Assembly (NCBI GenBank): GCA_002397315.1
Contig: DHAE01000025.1
Span: 61,403-125,402, forward strand
Source: Comamonadaceae bacterium UBA4962
Lineage (GTDB): Bacteria > Pseudomonadota > Gammaproteobacteria > Burkholderiales > Burkholderiaceae_C
Length of the DNA stretch: 64,000 nt
Reading direction: 5' to 3'
Part shown: one piece after another, positions 49,259 to 56,912 of the stretch
How the letters are laid out: each line of letters opens with the position of its first letter
Numbering within the stretch: the first letter of the stretch is position 1
Notes under the pieces: generated by a model
The model's database searches: none
Seen by the model: only the letters and a program-made list of their open reading frames with translations
Told to the model about the DNA's origin: nothing
Made by a program: the position numbers and the translations under genes

Positions 49259-50067
49259 GGCAGGGGTTCCAGATCGATGTCGATGCCGCGCTGCCCGGGG
49301 CCCAATGCCTCGAGCTGCGCACGCAGCGGATCGCGATGGAGGGAGATTAGGTGGGCCGATTCGGGCGAGCCGGTCCGGAACCGAAGGTGCATGGCGTAAG
49401 GCGAAAGCGAGAGCACGACGTCGCTGTCCGGCAGCACGGCGGGGTCCATCGGCACGGTGACCGACCAGGACTGGAACGCCGGGTCCGTCCGGGTGCAGAG
49501 CCAGGCGATGCGCTGCACCGTGTCGCGCAGCCAGGCCGGCGGGCCCCCGCCCGGCAGGGAGCCGGATGCGGCGGCGGTCGCGGGCGGCGCGCCGCGCTCC
49601 GGGTCATGGTCCCGGTCGCGGCGGGATCCTTCGTCGCCGGGCCGGCCTGGGGCGGGCGGCTCGGCGCACGGTGGGGGCGTGGTGGATGGCATGGCCGGCG
49701 CGGGGGCATCGGCGGGAGCGGGGCCGGCTTCTTCGGGCGCAGGCACCCCGCGGGTCGGTCCGTCCAGCCCTTCCGCGGCGGCCGCGTCCGGCGCCGCGCC
49801 GCCGTCGCGCGCGGGGGCGCGGGCTGCCGGTTCCGCGCCCTGCGGGGCATCTCCGGGTACGCCCCCGGATGCGCCCGGCAAGGCGGGCGGACGGCAGCCG
49901 GCCGGCGCGCGGGCGGGCTGCGGAAATCCATCCGGCGCATCGCCGAAGAGGCTCCGCTGGAAGCGCCCCACCGCCAGGAGTTCCAGGGCGGCCGGCAGGC
50001 ATGCGTCCGGCAGGGCCGCGCCCGCCCCGGGCGGCGGGCGGCGCAGGAGGGACGGCATGCGCTCCAT
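49255..50067 (-). CDS. hpaP: HpaP, T3SS substrate-specificity protein
   Basis: 270 residues. The N-terminal half is Pro/Ala/Gly/Asp-rich and probably disordered. The C-terminal conserved domain (about 170-270: WLRDTVQRIAWLCTRTD, WSVTVPMDPAVLPDSDVVL, LHLRF-type strand) is that of HpaP/HpaC, T3S4-type switch proteins that control the change from early to late substrates. Position between hrcV and hrcQ is the class II order. ATG at 50067, 17 bp after hrcV; Met4 is an alternative start. Confidence 0.85.
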   Translation of the reverse strand: MERMPSLLRRPPPGAGAALPDACLPAALELLAVGRFQRSLFGDAPDGFPQPARAPAGCRPPALPGASGGVPGDAPQGAEPAARAPARDGGAAPDAAAAEGLDGPTRGVPAPEEAGPAPADAPAPAMPSTTPPPCAEPPAPGRPGDEGSRRDRDHDPERGAPPATAAASGSLPGGGPPAWLRDTVQRIAWLCTRTDPAFQSWSVTVPMDPAVLPDSDVVLSLSPYAMHLRFRTGSPESAHLISLHRDPLRAQLEALGPGQRGIDIDLEPLP

Positions 50068-50084
50068 GGCGGCCCTTCCCGGCG

Positions 50085-52154
50085 TCAGGCGACGCGCCCG
50101 ATCGGCCGCAGCTCGATGAGGCTGCCGAGCTCCTGGAACGAGTACACGCGCAGCCAGTCCAGCTGGCCCTCGATCATCTTCTTGACGTACCGGCGGATGT
50201 CCATCGAGGTGACCAGCGCCACGCCGCCGCCGGAGGGCGGCGCGGAGCCGGCGACGGCGGCGATGCGCTCGGTGATGTCGCGCGCGTCGTCGGGCGACAT
50301 GGCCAGGTAGTTGCCGGCCGGCGTGGGCTTGATGCAGCCGCGGATCGCCTGCTCGATCTCCGGCGCGAGCAGGATGGCCGAGAGGTGCCGCTGGCCGCCG
50401 CCGGCTTCGTGCGCCAGGTAGCGCCCCAGGTCGGAGCGCACGTACTCGGTGAGCAGCAGCAGGTCCTTTTCCTTCGGCGCCCAGGTGATGAGGCTCTCGA
50501 AGATGCTGCGGATGTTGCGGATGGGCACCTGCTCTTCCAGCAGGCGGCGCAGCACCTCGGCCATGCGCTGCAGCGGCATCACCTTCTGCACCTCCGAGAC
50601 CAGGCCCGGGTATTCCGGCATGGCGCGCTCGATGATCCACTGGACCTCCTGCACGCCCATGAACAGGTGCGCGTGGCGGTGCAGCATCTCCACCATCTCG
50701 CGGGCGATCACCTGCTCGATGTCCAGGCATGCGCCCGCGCGCTGGCCGGGGGGCAGCGTCGTCTGCGGTATCCAGAGCGATTCCGCCATGCCCAGCAGCG
50801 GCCCGCCCGGCCGGGCCTGCGCGGCCAGCGGGGATTGCGCGTCCAGCAGGAGGAGCAGGTCGCCCGGCAGCTCCGGCTGCGCCACGGGCACGTCGTTGAT
50901 GAGGATGTCGAAGCGCAGTTCCTGCAGCCCGTCCCAGACCCACATGGCCGCTCCCGGGAACGGCAGCCCCAGGCGCGCCTGCAGGCCCTCGCGCTCCCGG
51001 TCGACCGCCCGGTCGAGGCGCTCGGCGTCGATCAGGCGCGCGAGTTCGCGCGACAGCCGGATCGACAGCGGCTTGGCGAACTCGGGCGGGCGGTTCTGGA
51101 TCGCGGCGCCCTCGCCCTTGCCGCCTTCGCGCAGCAGCGCGGCCATCGGTTTCGAGTGCGCCTGGGTGGGGGCCTGGCTGCCGCTCCTGCGCCTGCCCGA
51201 CAGCCAGTGGCCGCCGCCGATGAGGACGGTGGCGAGGACGACGAACGGCACGGCCGGAAACCCCGGGATGGCGGCGAAGCCCAGCGTGAGCGCGCCGGCC
51301 AGGTAGAGGGAACGCGTGTTGCGCGTGAGCTGCTCCGTCATGTCCTCGCCGAGCGAGGTGGGCTTCTTGCGGTGCTCGTCGGCCACGCGGGTGGTCAGGA
51401 TGCCCGCGGCCATGCAGATGAACAGCGCCGGAATCTGCGAGACCATCGCGTCGCCGATGGACAACACCGCGAAGCGGTTGGCGGCCTCGCCCGCGCTCAT
51501 GGCGTGGTACATGATGCCCACCACGATGCCCGCGAGGATGTTGACCAGCGTGATGATGAGGCCCGCGATCGCGTCGCCCTTGACGAACTTCATCGCGCCG
51601 TCCATGCCCCCGTGCAGCATGCTCTCCATGCTGAGCCGCGCGCGCTTGGCCTTGGCCTCTTCGGGGGTGAGCAGCCCGGCGCGCAGGTCGGCGTCGATGC
51701 TCATCTGCTTGCCGGGCAACGCGTCGAGCGTGAAGCGCGCACCGACTTCGGCGACGCGCTCCGAGCCCTTGGCGATCACGATGAACTGCACGATCGTGAT
51801 CACGAGGAACACCACGATCCCCACCACCAGGTTGCCGCCCACCACGAGCTGGCCGAAGCTCTCGATCAGGTGGCCCGCGTCGGCGTGCAGCAGGATCGCC
51901 TTGGTCGAGGCGATGTTCAGCGACAGCCGGAACAGCGTGGTGAACAGCAGCAGCGAGGGGAAGGTGGAGAGCGAGACCGCGTCCGGGATGAACAGCGTGG
52001 TCATCAGCAGCAGCACGCTGATGCTGAGGTTGATGGCCAGCAGCGCGTCGATCAGCAGCGTGGGCAGCGGCAGGATCATCAGCGCGATCACGCCGACGAG
52101 GAAGGCGGCCATCGTCAGGTCGTTGACGAGGGTGGTGTCGAATTTTCGGGCCAT
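50085..52154 (-). CDS. hrcV: T3SS export gate protein HrcV (SctV)
   Basis: 689 residues, FlhA/SctV family. About eight membrane helices lie in 1-330, with the FHIPEP-type loop motifs around GSERVAEVGARFTLDALPGK and KQMSIDADLRAGLLTPEEA. The cytosolic C-terminal domain (about 350-689) forms the nonameric ring, with MVEMLHRHAHLFMGVQEVQW and SILLAPEIEQAIRG-type blocks. ATG at 52154 has GAGGA upstream. Second gene of the leftward operon, 54 bp after hrcU. Confidence 0.97.
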   Translation of the reverse strand: MARKFDTTLVNDLTMAAFLVGVIALMILPLPTLLIDALLAINLSISVLLLMTTLFIPDAVSLSTFPSLLLFTTLFRLSLNIASTKAILLHADAGHLIESFGQLVVGGNLVVGIVVFLVITIVQFIVIAKGSERVAEVGARFTLDALPGKQMSIDADLRAGLLTPEEAKAKRARLSMESMLHGGMDGAMKFVKGDAIAGLIITLVNILAGIVVGIMYHAMSAGEAANRFAVLSIGDAMVSQIPALFICMAAGILTTRVADEHRKKPTSLGEDMTEQLTRNTRSLYLAGALTLGFAAIPGFPAVPFVVLATVLIGGGHWLSGRRRSGSQAPTQAHSKPMAALLREGGKGEGAAIQNRPPEFAKPLSIRLSRELARLIDAERLDRAVDREREGLQARLGLPFPGAAMWVWDGLQELRFDILINDVPVAQPELPGDLLLLLDAQSPLAAQARPGGPLLGMAESLWIPQTTLPPGQRAGACLDIEQVIAREMVEMLHRHAHLFMGVQEVQWIIERAMPEYPGLVSEVQKVMPLQRMAEVLRRLLEEQVPIRNIRSIFESLITWAPKEKDLLLLTEYVRSDLGRYLAHEAGGGQRHLSAILLAPEIEQAIRGCIKPTPAGNYLAMSPDDARDITERIAAVAGSAPPSGGGVALVTSMDIRRYVKKMIEGQLDWLRVYSFQELGSLIELRPIGRVA

Positions 52155-52208
52155 GGTGCGTCCTCGGTGGGCGGGTGCGGGGCGGATGGGGCGGAGGGCG
52201 GGATGGCG

Positions 52209-53276
52209 TCAGTCGGCGGGCGGGGCTTCGCCGCCGAGCCGGTCGAGCTCGGCCACCCAGCGCAGCACGACGGAGACGGCCTCGAAGAGCGCCTCCGGAA
52301 TCGGCTGGTCCAGCGGCAGCCTGTGCAGGGCCCGCGCGAGCGGCGGGTTGGCGACGAGGGGAATGTTGTGCTTCGCGGCGAGGGCGCGGATGACGGCGGC
52401 CTCGCGGTCCATGCCCTTGGCGACCACCACGGGCAGCGGCGTGACGCCGGGCGTGTAGCGCAGCGCCACGGCGTAGTGCGTGGGGTTGGTGACCACCACC
52501 GTGGCGCCCGGCACGCGCTCCTGCGGCGGCGTGGTCGCCATCTCTTCGCGCAGGGATTTCAGGTGCCCCTTCAGGTGGGGATCGCCCTCGCTGTCCTTGT
52601 GCTCCCGCTTCACGTCGTCCTTGCTCATGCGCTGGTCGCGCACGAAGAGCCACTTCTGTATTCCGTAGTCCACCGGGCCGACGACCAGGAAGACCAGGAA
52701 GGCGAAGAAGAAGAGCTTCAGCAGCGCGCTCCAGGCGATCTTCCCGCTGCCCAGGGGCGTGAGATAGGCGGAGCCCACAATCAGCGGCAGCAGGCCCGTC
52801 ACGACCTGCCACAGCACGGCGCCGAGCACCGCGGCCTTGAGGATCGCCTTCGCCAGCTCGACGAAGGACCGCGCGTTGAACATCTTCTTGAAGCCCTCGG
52901 CCGGATTGAGGTTCTCGAACTTGGGCGTGAGCGGCTCGAAGCTGATCTGCAGGCCGCCGACCTGCGGCATCAAGGCCAGCACGGCGATCAGCACCGAGAC
53001 GGACAGCATGCCGAAGGCCACGGCCATGCCGTCGAGCGCCATGGAGGACAGCAGCGCGAGCACCTGCTGCGTGCCCTGCACCTGCAGGCCCTGCTCGAGC
53101 GCCGTGCCCACGATGCGCCGCATCCGCTCGTAGAGCACGGGACCGGCGCCGGCGAGCACGAGCAGCGCCGCGCCGAGGACGGCTGCCGCCACCAGGTCCT
53201 GGCTCTTGGCCGTCTGACCTTTCTTGCGGGCATCCTTGAGTTTCTTGTCTGTGGGCTGTTCGGTCTTTTCCGACAT
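52209..53276 (-). CDS. hrcU: T3SS autoprotease/export switch HrcU (SctU)
   Basis: 355 residues, FlhB/SctU family. N-terminal SEKTEQPTDKKLKDARKKGQ, four membrane helices (about 30-210) and a cytosolic domain with the autocleavage motif NPTH (VVVTNPTHYAVAL at about 262). ATG at 53276 was chosen, since MSEKTEQPT is the family start; an upstream ATG would lie in the promoter. First gene of the leftward hrc operon, with its own PIP promoter. Confidence 0.97.
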   Translation of the reverse strand: MSEKTEQPTDKKLKDARKKGQTAKSQDLVAAAVLGAALLVLAGAGPVLYERMRRIVGTALEQGLQVQGTQQVLALLSSMALDGMAVAFGMLSVSVLIAVLALMPQVGGLQISFEPLTPKFENLNPAEGFKKMFNARSFVELAKAILKAAVLGAVLWQVVTGLLPLIVGSAYLTPLGSGKIAWSALLKLFFFAFLVFLVVGPVDYGIQKWLFVRDQRMSKDDVKREHKDSEGDPHLKGHLKSLREEMATTPPQERVPGATVVVTNPTHYAVALRYTPGVTPLPVVVAKGMDREAAVIRALAAKHNIPLVANPPLARALHRLPLDQPIPEALFEAVSVVLRWVAELDRLGGEAPPAD

Positions 53277-53319
53277 GGTGGGCCATCGAAGAAAGCGCTC
53301 GGAACGCGCGGCACGGGCC

Positions 53320-53381
53320 AATCTAGGTGCGTGCGGCGGACCGGGGCCGACACCGCGCGAAGCGCCGCCGCCGCGTGCGAA
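53320..53381 (-). promoter_or_regulatory. PIP-box promoter of the hrcU operon
   Basis: Minus strand TTCGC-N15-TTCGC at 53381-53357, then 31 bp to TAGATT (53325-53320) as the -10 element. Fits the HrpX PIP consensus TTCGB-N15-TTCGB with the usual 30-32 bp spacing. Confidence 0.85.
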
Positions 53382-53429
53382 GCGGCATCCCGGGGCGACG
53401 GGTCGGCCCGGCGGCGGGCCGCGGGCGCA

Positions 53430-53491
53430 TTCGCATTTCCGCGGCCGGGTTCGGGCGTGCGGCCCGGCGGCGCGGGGCGCCGCCCTAGGGT
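53430..53491 (+). promoter_or_regulatory. PIP-box promoter of the hrpB7-hrcT operon
   Basis: Plus strand TTCGC-N15-TTCGG at 53430-53454, then 31 bp to TAGGGT (53486-53491) as the -10 element. Perfect PIP match, back-to-back with the hrcU PIP box 48 bp away. Confidence 0.87.
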
Positions 53492-53530
53492 GCGCAGACC
53501 GGCCGCGGGGTGCCGGCGCATGGAGGTACC

Positions 53531-54073
53531 GTGAGTTCGATCAAAGGCCTGCGCACGCTGGTGCGCCTCAAGGCACGCCGCGTGGAGCAGGCGGAAGCCG
53601 CATTGCAGCAGGGCATGGGGGCGATGCGGTCGGAGGAGGCGGCACATGCCCAGGTGCTGGCCGCGGAGGGGCAGGCGCAGGCGATGGAGCAGGCCCGCCG
53701 CGACCGCCTGGCGGCCGCCACCGGCGGCGGCGGCAGCGTGTCCGGCAACGACGTGGTCACCCTGCAGATGCTGGTGGCGGAGGCGCAGTCGCAGACCGCC
53801 GAAGCGCAGCGGCACACGTCGCAGGCCGCGGCGCGCCTGGAGACCGCCCGGGGCGAGGTACAGCGCTGCCAGGCGTCCCTGCACCGGGCCCGGCAGCAAC
53901 TGGAGGAGGCGCGCGGCCGCCTGCAGCAGGCGCTCGCCGCCGCCGAGCGTGCGCAGGAGGACGCCCAGGACGAGGAGGCCGAGGAAACGGCCGCGGCGCG
54001 CATGCTGGCGGCCGCGCGCGACCGGCGCCGCATCCGTGCGTCGGCCCGGTCGATGCGCATGGCTCCGGAGTGA
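53531..54073 (+). CDS. hrpB7: HrpB7-type T3SS stalk protein (SctO)
   Basis: 180 residues, almost entirely a Gln/Ala/Glu/Arg-rich coiled coil (LVRLKARRVEQAEAALQQGM through ARLETARGEVQRCQASLHRA), interrupted by a Gly-rich turn near residue 65. This is the expected form of the YscO/SctO (HrpB7) stalk that links the ATPase to HrcV. GTG at 53531 has GGAGG close upstream; another in-frame GTG lies at 53510. First gene after the rightward PIP promoter; hrcT follows 6 bp later, the same pair as in the Xanthomonas hrpB operon. Confidence 0.8.
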   Translation: MSSIKGLRTLVRLKARRVEQAEAALQQGMGAMRSEEAAHAQVLAAEGQAQAMEQARRDRLAAATGGGGSVSGNDVVTLQMLVAEAQSQTAEAQRHTSQAAARLETARGEVQRCQASLHRARQQLEEARGRLQQALAAAERAQEDAQDEEAEETAAARMLAAARDRRRIRASARSMRMAPE

Positions 54074-54079
54074 TGCGCC

Positions 54080-55000
54080 ATGGAGGGCTACCTCGACAAC
54101 GGCCTCGCGCTGTTCCGGATCGCCGCCGACGCCAAGGGCCTGTTCGGCCTGCTCGCGCTCAGTTGCGCGCGGTTCTACGCGGCCATGCTGGTGCTGCCCG
54201 CCACCAACGACCAGTTGCTGATGGGCCGCGTGCGCAACGGCATGGTCCTGCTGCTGGGCGCCTTCGTCGCCTGGGGCCAGCCGCCCGGGCTGCTCGACGG
54301 CACCGGCCCGGTGTGGCTGATCGCGCTGGTCGTCAAGGAGGCGCTCATCGGCATGCTGATCGGCTTCGTGGTGTCGGTGGTTTTCTGGGTGGCCGAAGGC
54401 ATCGGCATGCTGATCGACAACCAGGCGGGCTACAACAACATCCAGCAGACCAACCCGCTGAGCGGTATGCAGAGCACGCCGGTGGGCAACCTGCTCATGC
54501 AGATGACGATCGTCGGGTTCTACATGCTCGGCGGCATGCTGGTGTTCGTCGGGCTGATGTTCGACAGCTACCAGTGGTGGCCCCTGACGGGAATGATGCC
54601 GAGCTGGGGGGTGCTCGCGGAGCGGTTCTTTCCCGGCGAGGTCGCGTCCTATGCGCAGACCCTGCTGAAGATCGCCGGCCCGGTGCTCGTGACCCTGATG
54701 CTCATCGACCTGGGCGTCGGGCTGCTCAGCAAGGCCGCGGAGAAGCTCGAACCCGGCAGCCTGTCGCAGCCGCTCAAGGGGGCGGCCACGATGCTGCCGC
54801 TGGTGCTGCTCGTGGGCGTCTTCTTCCAGCAGGTGCGCGGGCAGCTCACCTTGCGGCCCGTGGCGCAGCGGCTGGAGCAGGTCTTCGGGCCGCGCGCGGC
54901 GCGCGATGCCGACGAGGCCGGCGCATCCGCGCCGGCGCATGCACCTGCGGCCGCACCCGCCGACGCCGGCCCGGCGGGTGCCGGCGGAGCTGCGCGCTGA
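54080..55000 (+). CDS. hrcT: T3SS export apparatus protein HrcT (SctT)
   Basis: 306 residues, FliR/SctT family with about six membrane helices (LIALVVKEALIGMLIGFVVS, LVTLMLIDLGVGLLSKAAEK and others) and the family segment DNQAGYNNIQQTNPLSGMQS. The C-terminal 40 residues are Ala/Pro-rich. Part of the inner-membrane export gate. ATG at 54080 directly follows hrpB7. Confidence 0.95.
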   Translation: MEGYLDNGLALFRIAADAKGLFGLLALSCARFYAAMLVLPATNDQLLMGRVRNGMVLLLGAFVAWGQPPGLLDGTGPVWLIALVVKEALIGMLIGFVVSVVFWVAEGIGMLIDNQAGYNNIQQTNPLSGMQSTPVGNLLMQMTIVGFYMLGGMLVFVGLMFDSYQWWPLTGMMPSWGVLAERFFPGEVASYAQTLLKIAGPVLVTLMLIDLGVGLLSKAAEKLEPGSLSQPLKGAATMLPLVLLVGVFFQQVRGQLTLRPVAQRLEQVFGPRAARDADEAGASAPAHAPAAAPADAGPAGAGGAAR

Positions 55001-55038
55001 AGGCCCTGCGCCCCGCCGCATGCGTGCCCGCCTGCGCA

Positions 55039-55100
55039 TTCGCATCGGTTGCGCCGGCTTCGTGTGGCGGCCGGCCGCCCGCCCGCCGCGCTCTTAACGT
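55039..55100 (+). promoter_or_regulatory. PIP-box promoter of the harpin-like gene
   Basis: TTCGC-N15-TTCGT at 55039-55063, then 31 bp to TAACGT (55095-55100). Leaves about 175 bp of untranslated leader before the ATG at 55286. Confidence 0.87.
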
Positions 55101-55285
55101 GGCCTCGCGATCTCCCGGCTGCCGCAGCACCGGGGCCGGGCTTACCACGCAATGTTGCCGTCGGCCGCAGGGCGGCGCCTGGCGCACGGGCAGCGGGGCC
55201 GGGAGATCGGGTGCGTCGGCGGATCGGCCGCGCGCCGCCCGCTCGGGCCGCACATCTTCCATCCACTTCCACAGGAGTTCCATTC

Positions 55286-56566
55286 ATGTCCATTTCTCAG
55301 ATCCAAATGTCCCGTCCGGCATCGGAGGCCTCCCGCCAGTCTTCGGGCGGATCGTCGGGCGGCGGTGCGGACAACGCCCTGCAGCAGATCCTGCTGCAGG
55401 TCCTCGAGCAGGTCGTCAAGGCTCTGCAGGACAAGCTGGGCAGCAAGGGCGGCGAATCGGGCGCCGGCAATGCCGCAGGCCCGGGCAACGCGTCGGGCGC
55501 CGGCGGTGCCGCGGGCCCCGGCGCGGCAGGCGCCGGCGGTCCCGAAGCCGGCGGCGGCAGCGGCGGTTCGGGCCCCGAGGGCCTGATGCAGCGCTTCGCG
55601 GACCTCTTCAAGAGCCTGGGCGACGGCATCCAGAAATCGCTGGACGACCAGAAGGCCAACCGCTTCGCCGACAACCTGGCCAAGGCCCTGGGCTCCGATT
55701 CCCAGACGCTGGACAAGCTCGATGACGGCCAGGCGAACGGCAGCTTCAAGGATCTGGCCAAGAACCTCATGAAGGGCCTGGAATCGCTGGCGAACGGGGC
55801 GGGCGGCGCCGGTGAAGCGGGTGGCGGTGGCGCCGGCAACGCAGGCGGCGCCGGCAACGCGGGTGGTGCCGGCAATGCAGGCGGTGCCGGCAACGCAGGT
55901 GGTGCCGGCAACGCGGGCGGCCCCGGCAGTGCCGGCGGCGCGGAAGGAGGCAAGCAGGGCGGGCCCACCGACCAGATCAAGCAACTGCTGGACTCCCTGC
56001 TCAAGGGAGATTCCAAGGGTGTCGATGAGGCGTCGGGCAAGGGCGCCGCCGGGGACAAGGGCAATGCCTCGATCGACCAGCTGATGCAGCTGCTCGAACA
56101 GTTCATCAAGCTGCTGCAGACGGCGCTGAAGTCCAAGGGCGGCCAGGACGAGCAGGGCGATCAAGGCGGCGCCGGCGGCGGTGCTCCGGCAGGTGGCGGT
56201 GCGCCGGCGGGCGGTGGTGCCCCGGCCGGCGGCGGCGCTCCCGCGGGCGGTGCTCCGGCCGGTGGCGCGCCTGCTGGCGGCGCCCCCGCCGGTGGTGCTC
56301 CCGCAGGTGGCGCGCCTGCTGGTGGCGCTCCCGCTGGCGGTGCCCCGGCAGGCGGCGGCAGCCCCGCGGAGCAGGCCAAGAAGCTGCTGGACGACTTCAC
56401 GAAGGGCGATACCAGCGGCGTGAACGACATGGCCAAGGGCGGAAGCGGCCAAGAGCAGCTCAAGCAGATCCTGGAACTGCTGCTGAAGCTGATGCAGACG
56501 CTGATGTCGAAACAGGGCGGCGGCGAAGGCGCGGGCCAGGGCGCACCCGAAGCCTCCAAGGCCTGA
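55286..56566 (+). CDS. harpin-like glycine-rich secreted protein with repeats
   Basis: 426 residues, acidic, no Cys and no Trp, Gly/Ala/Gln-rich: the composition of harpins, heat-stable T3SS-secreted proteins. Leu-rich helical islands alternate with repeats. A first array of the 6-residue unit GGAGNA, about five copies, is encoded near 55821-55930. A second array of GGAPA units, about eleven copies, is encoded near 56175-56360. The two C-terminal islands share one module: QLLDSLLKGDSKGVD...LLEQFIKLLQTAL and KLLDDFTKGDTSGVN...ILELLLKLMQTLM. It has its own PIP promoter and AGGAG 8 bp before the ATG. Named hpa1/hrpW/popA homology is not evident. Confidence 0.8.
   Translation: MSISQIQMSRPASEASRQSSGGSSGGGADNALQQILLQVLEQVVKALQDKLGSKGGESGAGNAAGPGNASGAGGAAGPGAAGAGGPEAGGGSGGSGPEGLMQRFADLFKSLGDGIQKSLDDQKANRFADNLAKALGSDSQTLDKLDDGQANGSFKDLAKNLMKGLESLANGAGGAGEAGGGGAGNAGGAGNAGGAGNAGGAGNAGGAGNAGGPGSAGGAEGGKQGGPTDQIKQLLDSLLKGDSKGVDEASGKGAAGDKGNASIDQLMQLLEQFIKLLQTALKSKGGQDEQGDQGGAGGGAPAGGGAPAGGGAPAGGGAPAGGAPAGGAPAGGAPAGGAPAGGAPAGGAPAGGAPAGGGSPAEQAKKLLDDFTKGDTSGVNDMAKGGSGQEQLKQILELLLKLMQTLMSKQGGGEGAGQGAPEASKA
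55821..55930 (+). repeat. 18-bp coding tandem repeat in the harpin-like gene
   Basis: About five copies of a unit like GGCGGTGCCGGCAACGCA (GGAGNA), differing mainly at third positions. Confidence 0.85.
56175..56360 (+). repeat. 15/18-bp coding tandem repeat in the harpin-like gene
   Basis: About eleven copies of GGT-GCT-CCG-GC-type units (GGAPA, the first few with an extra Gly), diverged at wobble positions. Confidence 0.85.
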
Positions 56567-56581
56567 GCCTCCTGATGCCGT

Positions 56582-56633
56582 ACCGGTGGGCCGGCGGAGG
56601 GCGGTGCCATCCGCCCTCCGCACCGCCACCGGT
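56582..56633 (+). repeat. long hairpin directly after the harpin-like gene
   Basis: Inner perfect stem GCGGAGGGCGG / CCGCCCTCCGC with a 6-base loop, framed by ACCGGTGG / CCACCGGT. It begins 16 bp after the stop codon and has no T-run, so it may stabilise the 3' end of the harpin mRNA rather than terminate. Confidence 0.7.
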
Positions 56634-56756
56634 CCGGCGAGGGAGTCCGCGGTCCGTGGCTGGTGTCCGTCCGGGGGAAGAGGTCGGATCCCGCGGGGCG
56701 CAGGCACGCCTGCGCCTCCTCGCACGGACGGCACATCGTCCGCCCGGGCTGCGATC

Positions 56757-56775
56757 GGCCCGAGCGGGCCTTTTT
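56757..56775 (+). terminator. rho-independent terminator between the two harpin-like genes
   Basis: GGCCC-GAGC-GGGCC followed by TTTTT. Short 5-bp stem, so possibly leaky. Confidence 0.6.
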
Positions 56776-56912
56776 CCGCGTCCCGCATTCCCGTTTCCTC
56801 CGCCCCCCGCGGAACCTTGGCCGGACGGCCATGCAGCGCGTGTCCGGGCCACCGCGCCGACCGGCCTGGCGCGACAGGGGACGTTCCTCAACGCATTCAC
56901 AGGAGTTCTTCC

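Larger units (their letters stand above)
56567..56912 (+). other. gap between the two harpin-like genes with two hairpins
   Basis: 346 bp without a gene. It contains a long hairpin at 56582-56633 and a terminator-like hairpin at 56757-56775, but no PIP box or recognisable sigma-70 promoter for the second gene. AGGAG at 56901 is that gene's ribosome-binding site. Confidence 0.6.

Noticed and set aside
49566..53534. 1322-codon open frame antisense to hpaP-hrcV-hrcU
   Set aside because: Shadow of three recognised T3SS genes; no domain or ribosome-binding site.
55821..56360. Possible CRISPR-like regular repeats
   Set aside because: Units are in-frame, contiguous without spacers, and encode Gly/Ala/Asn/Pro repeats inside one protein.
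56890..56912. Imperfect PIP-like sequence before the second harpin-like gene
   Set aside because: No TTCG pair at correct spacing; only TTCC/TTCA fragments.
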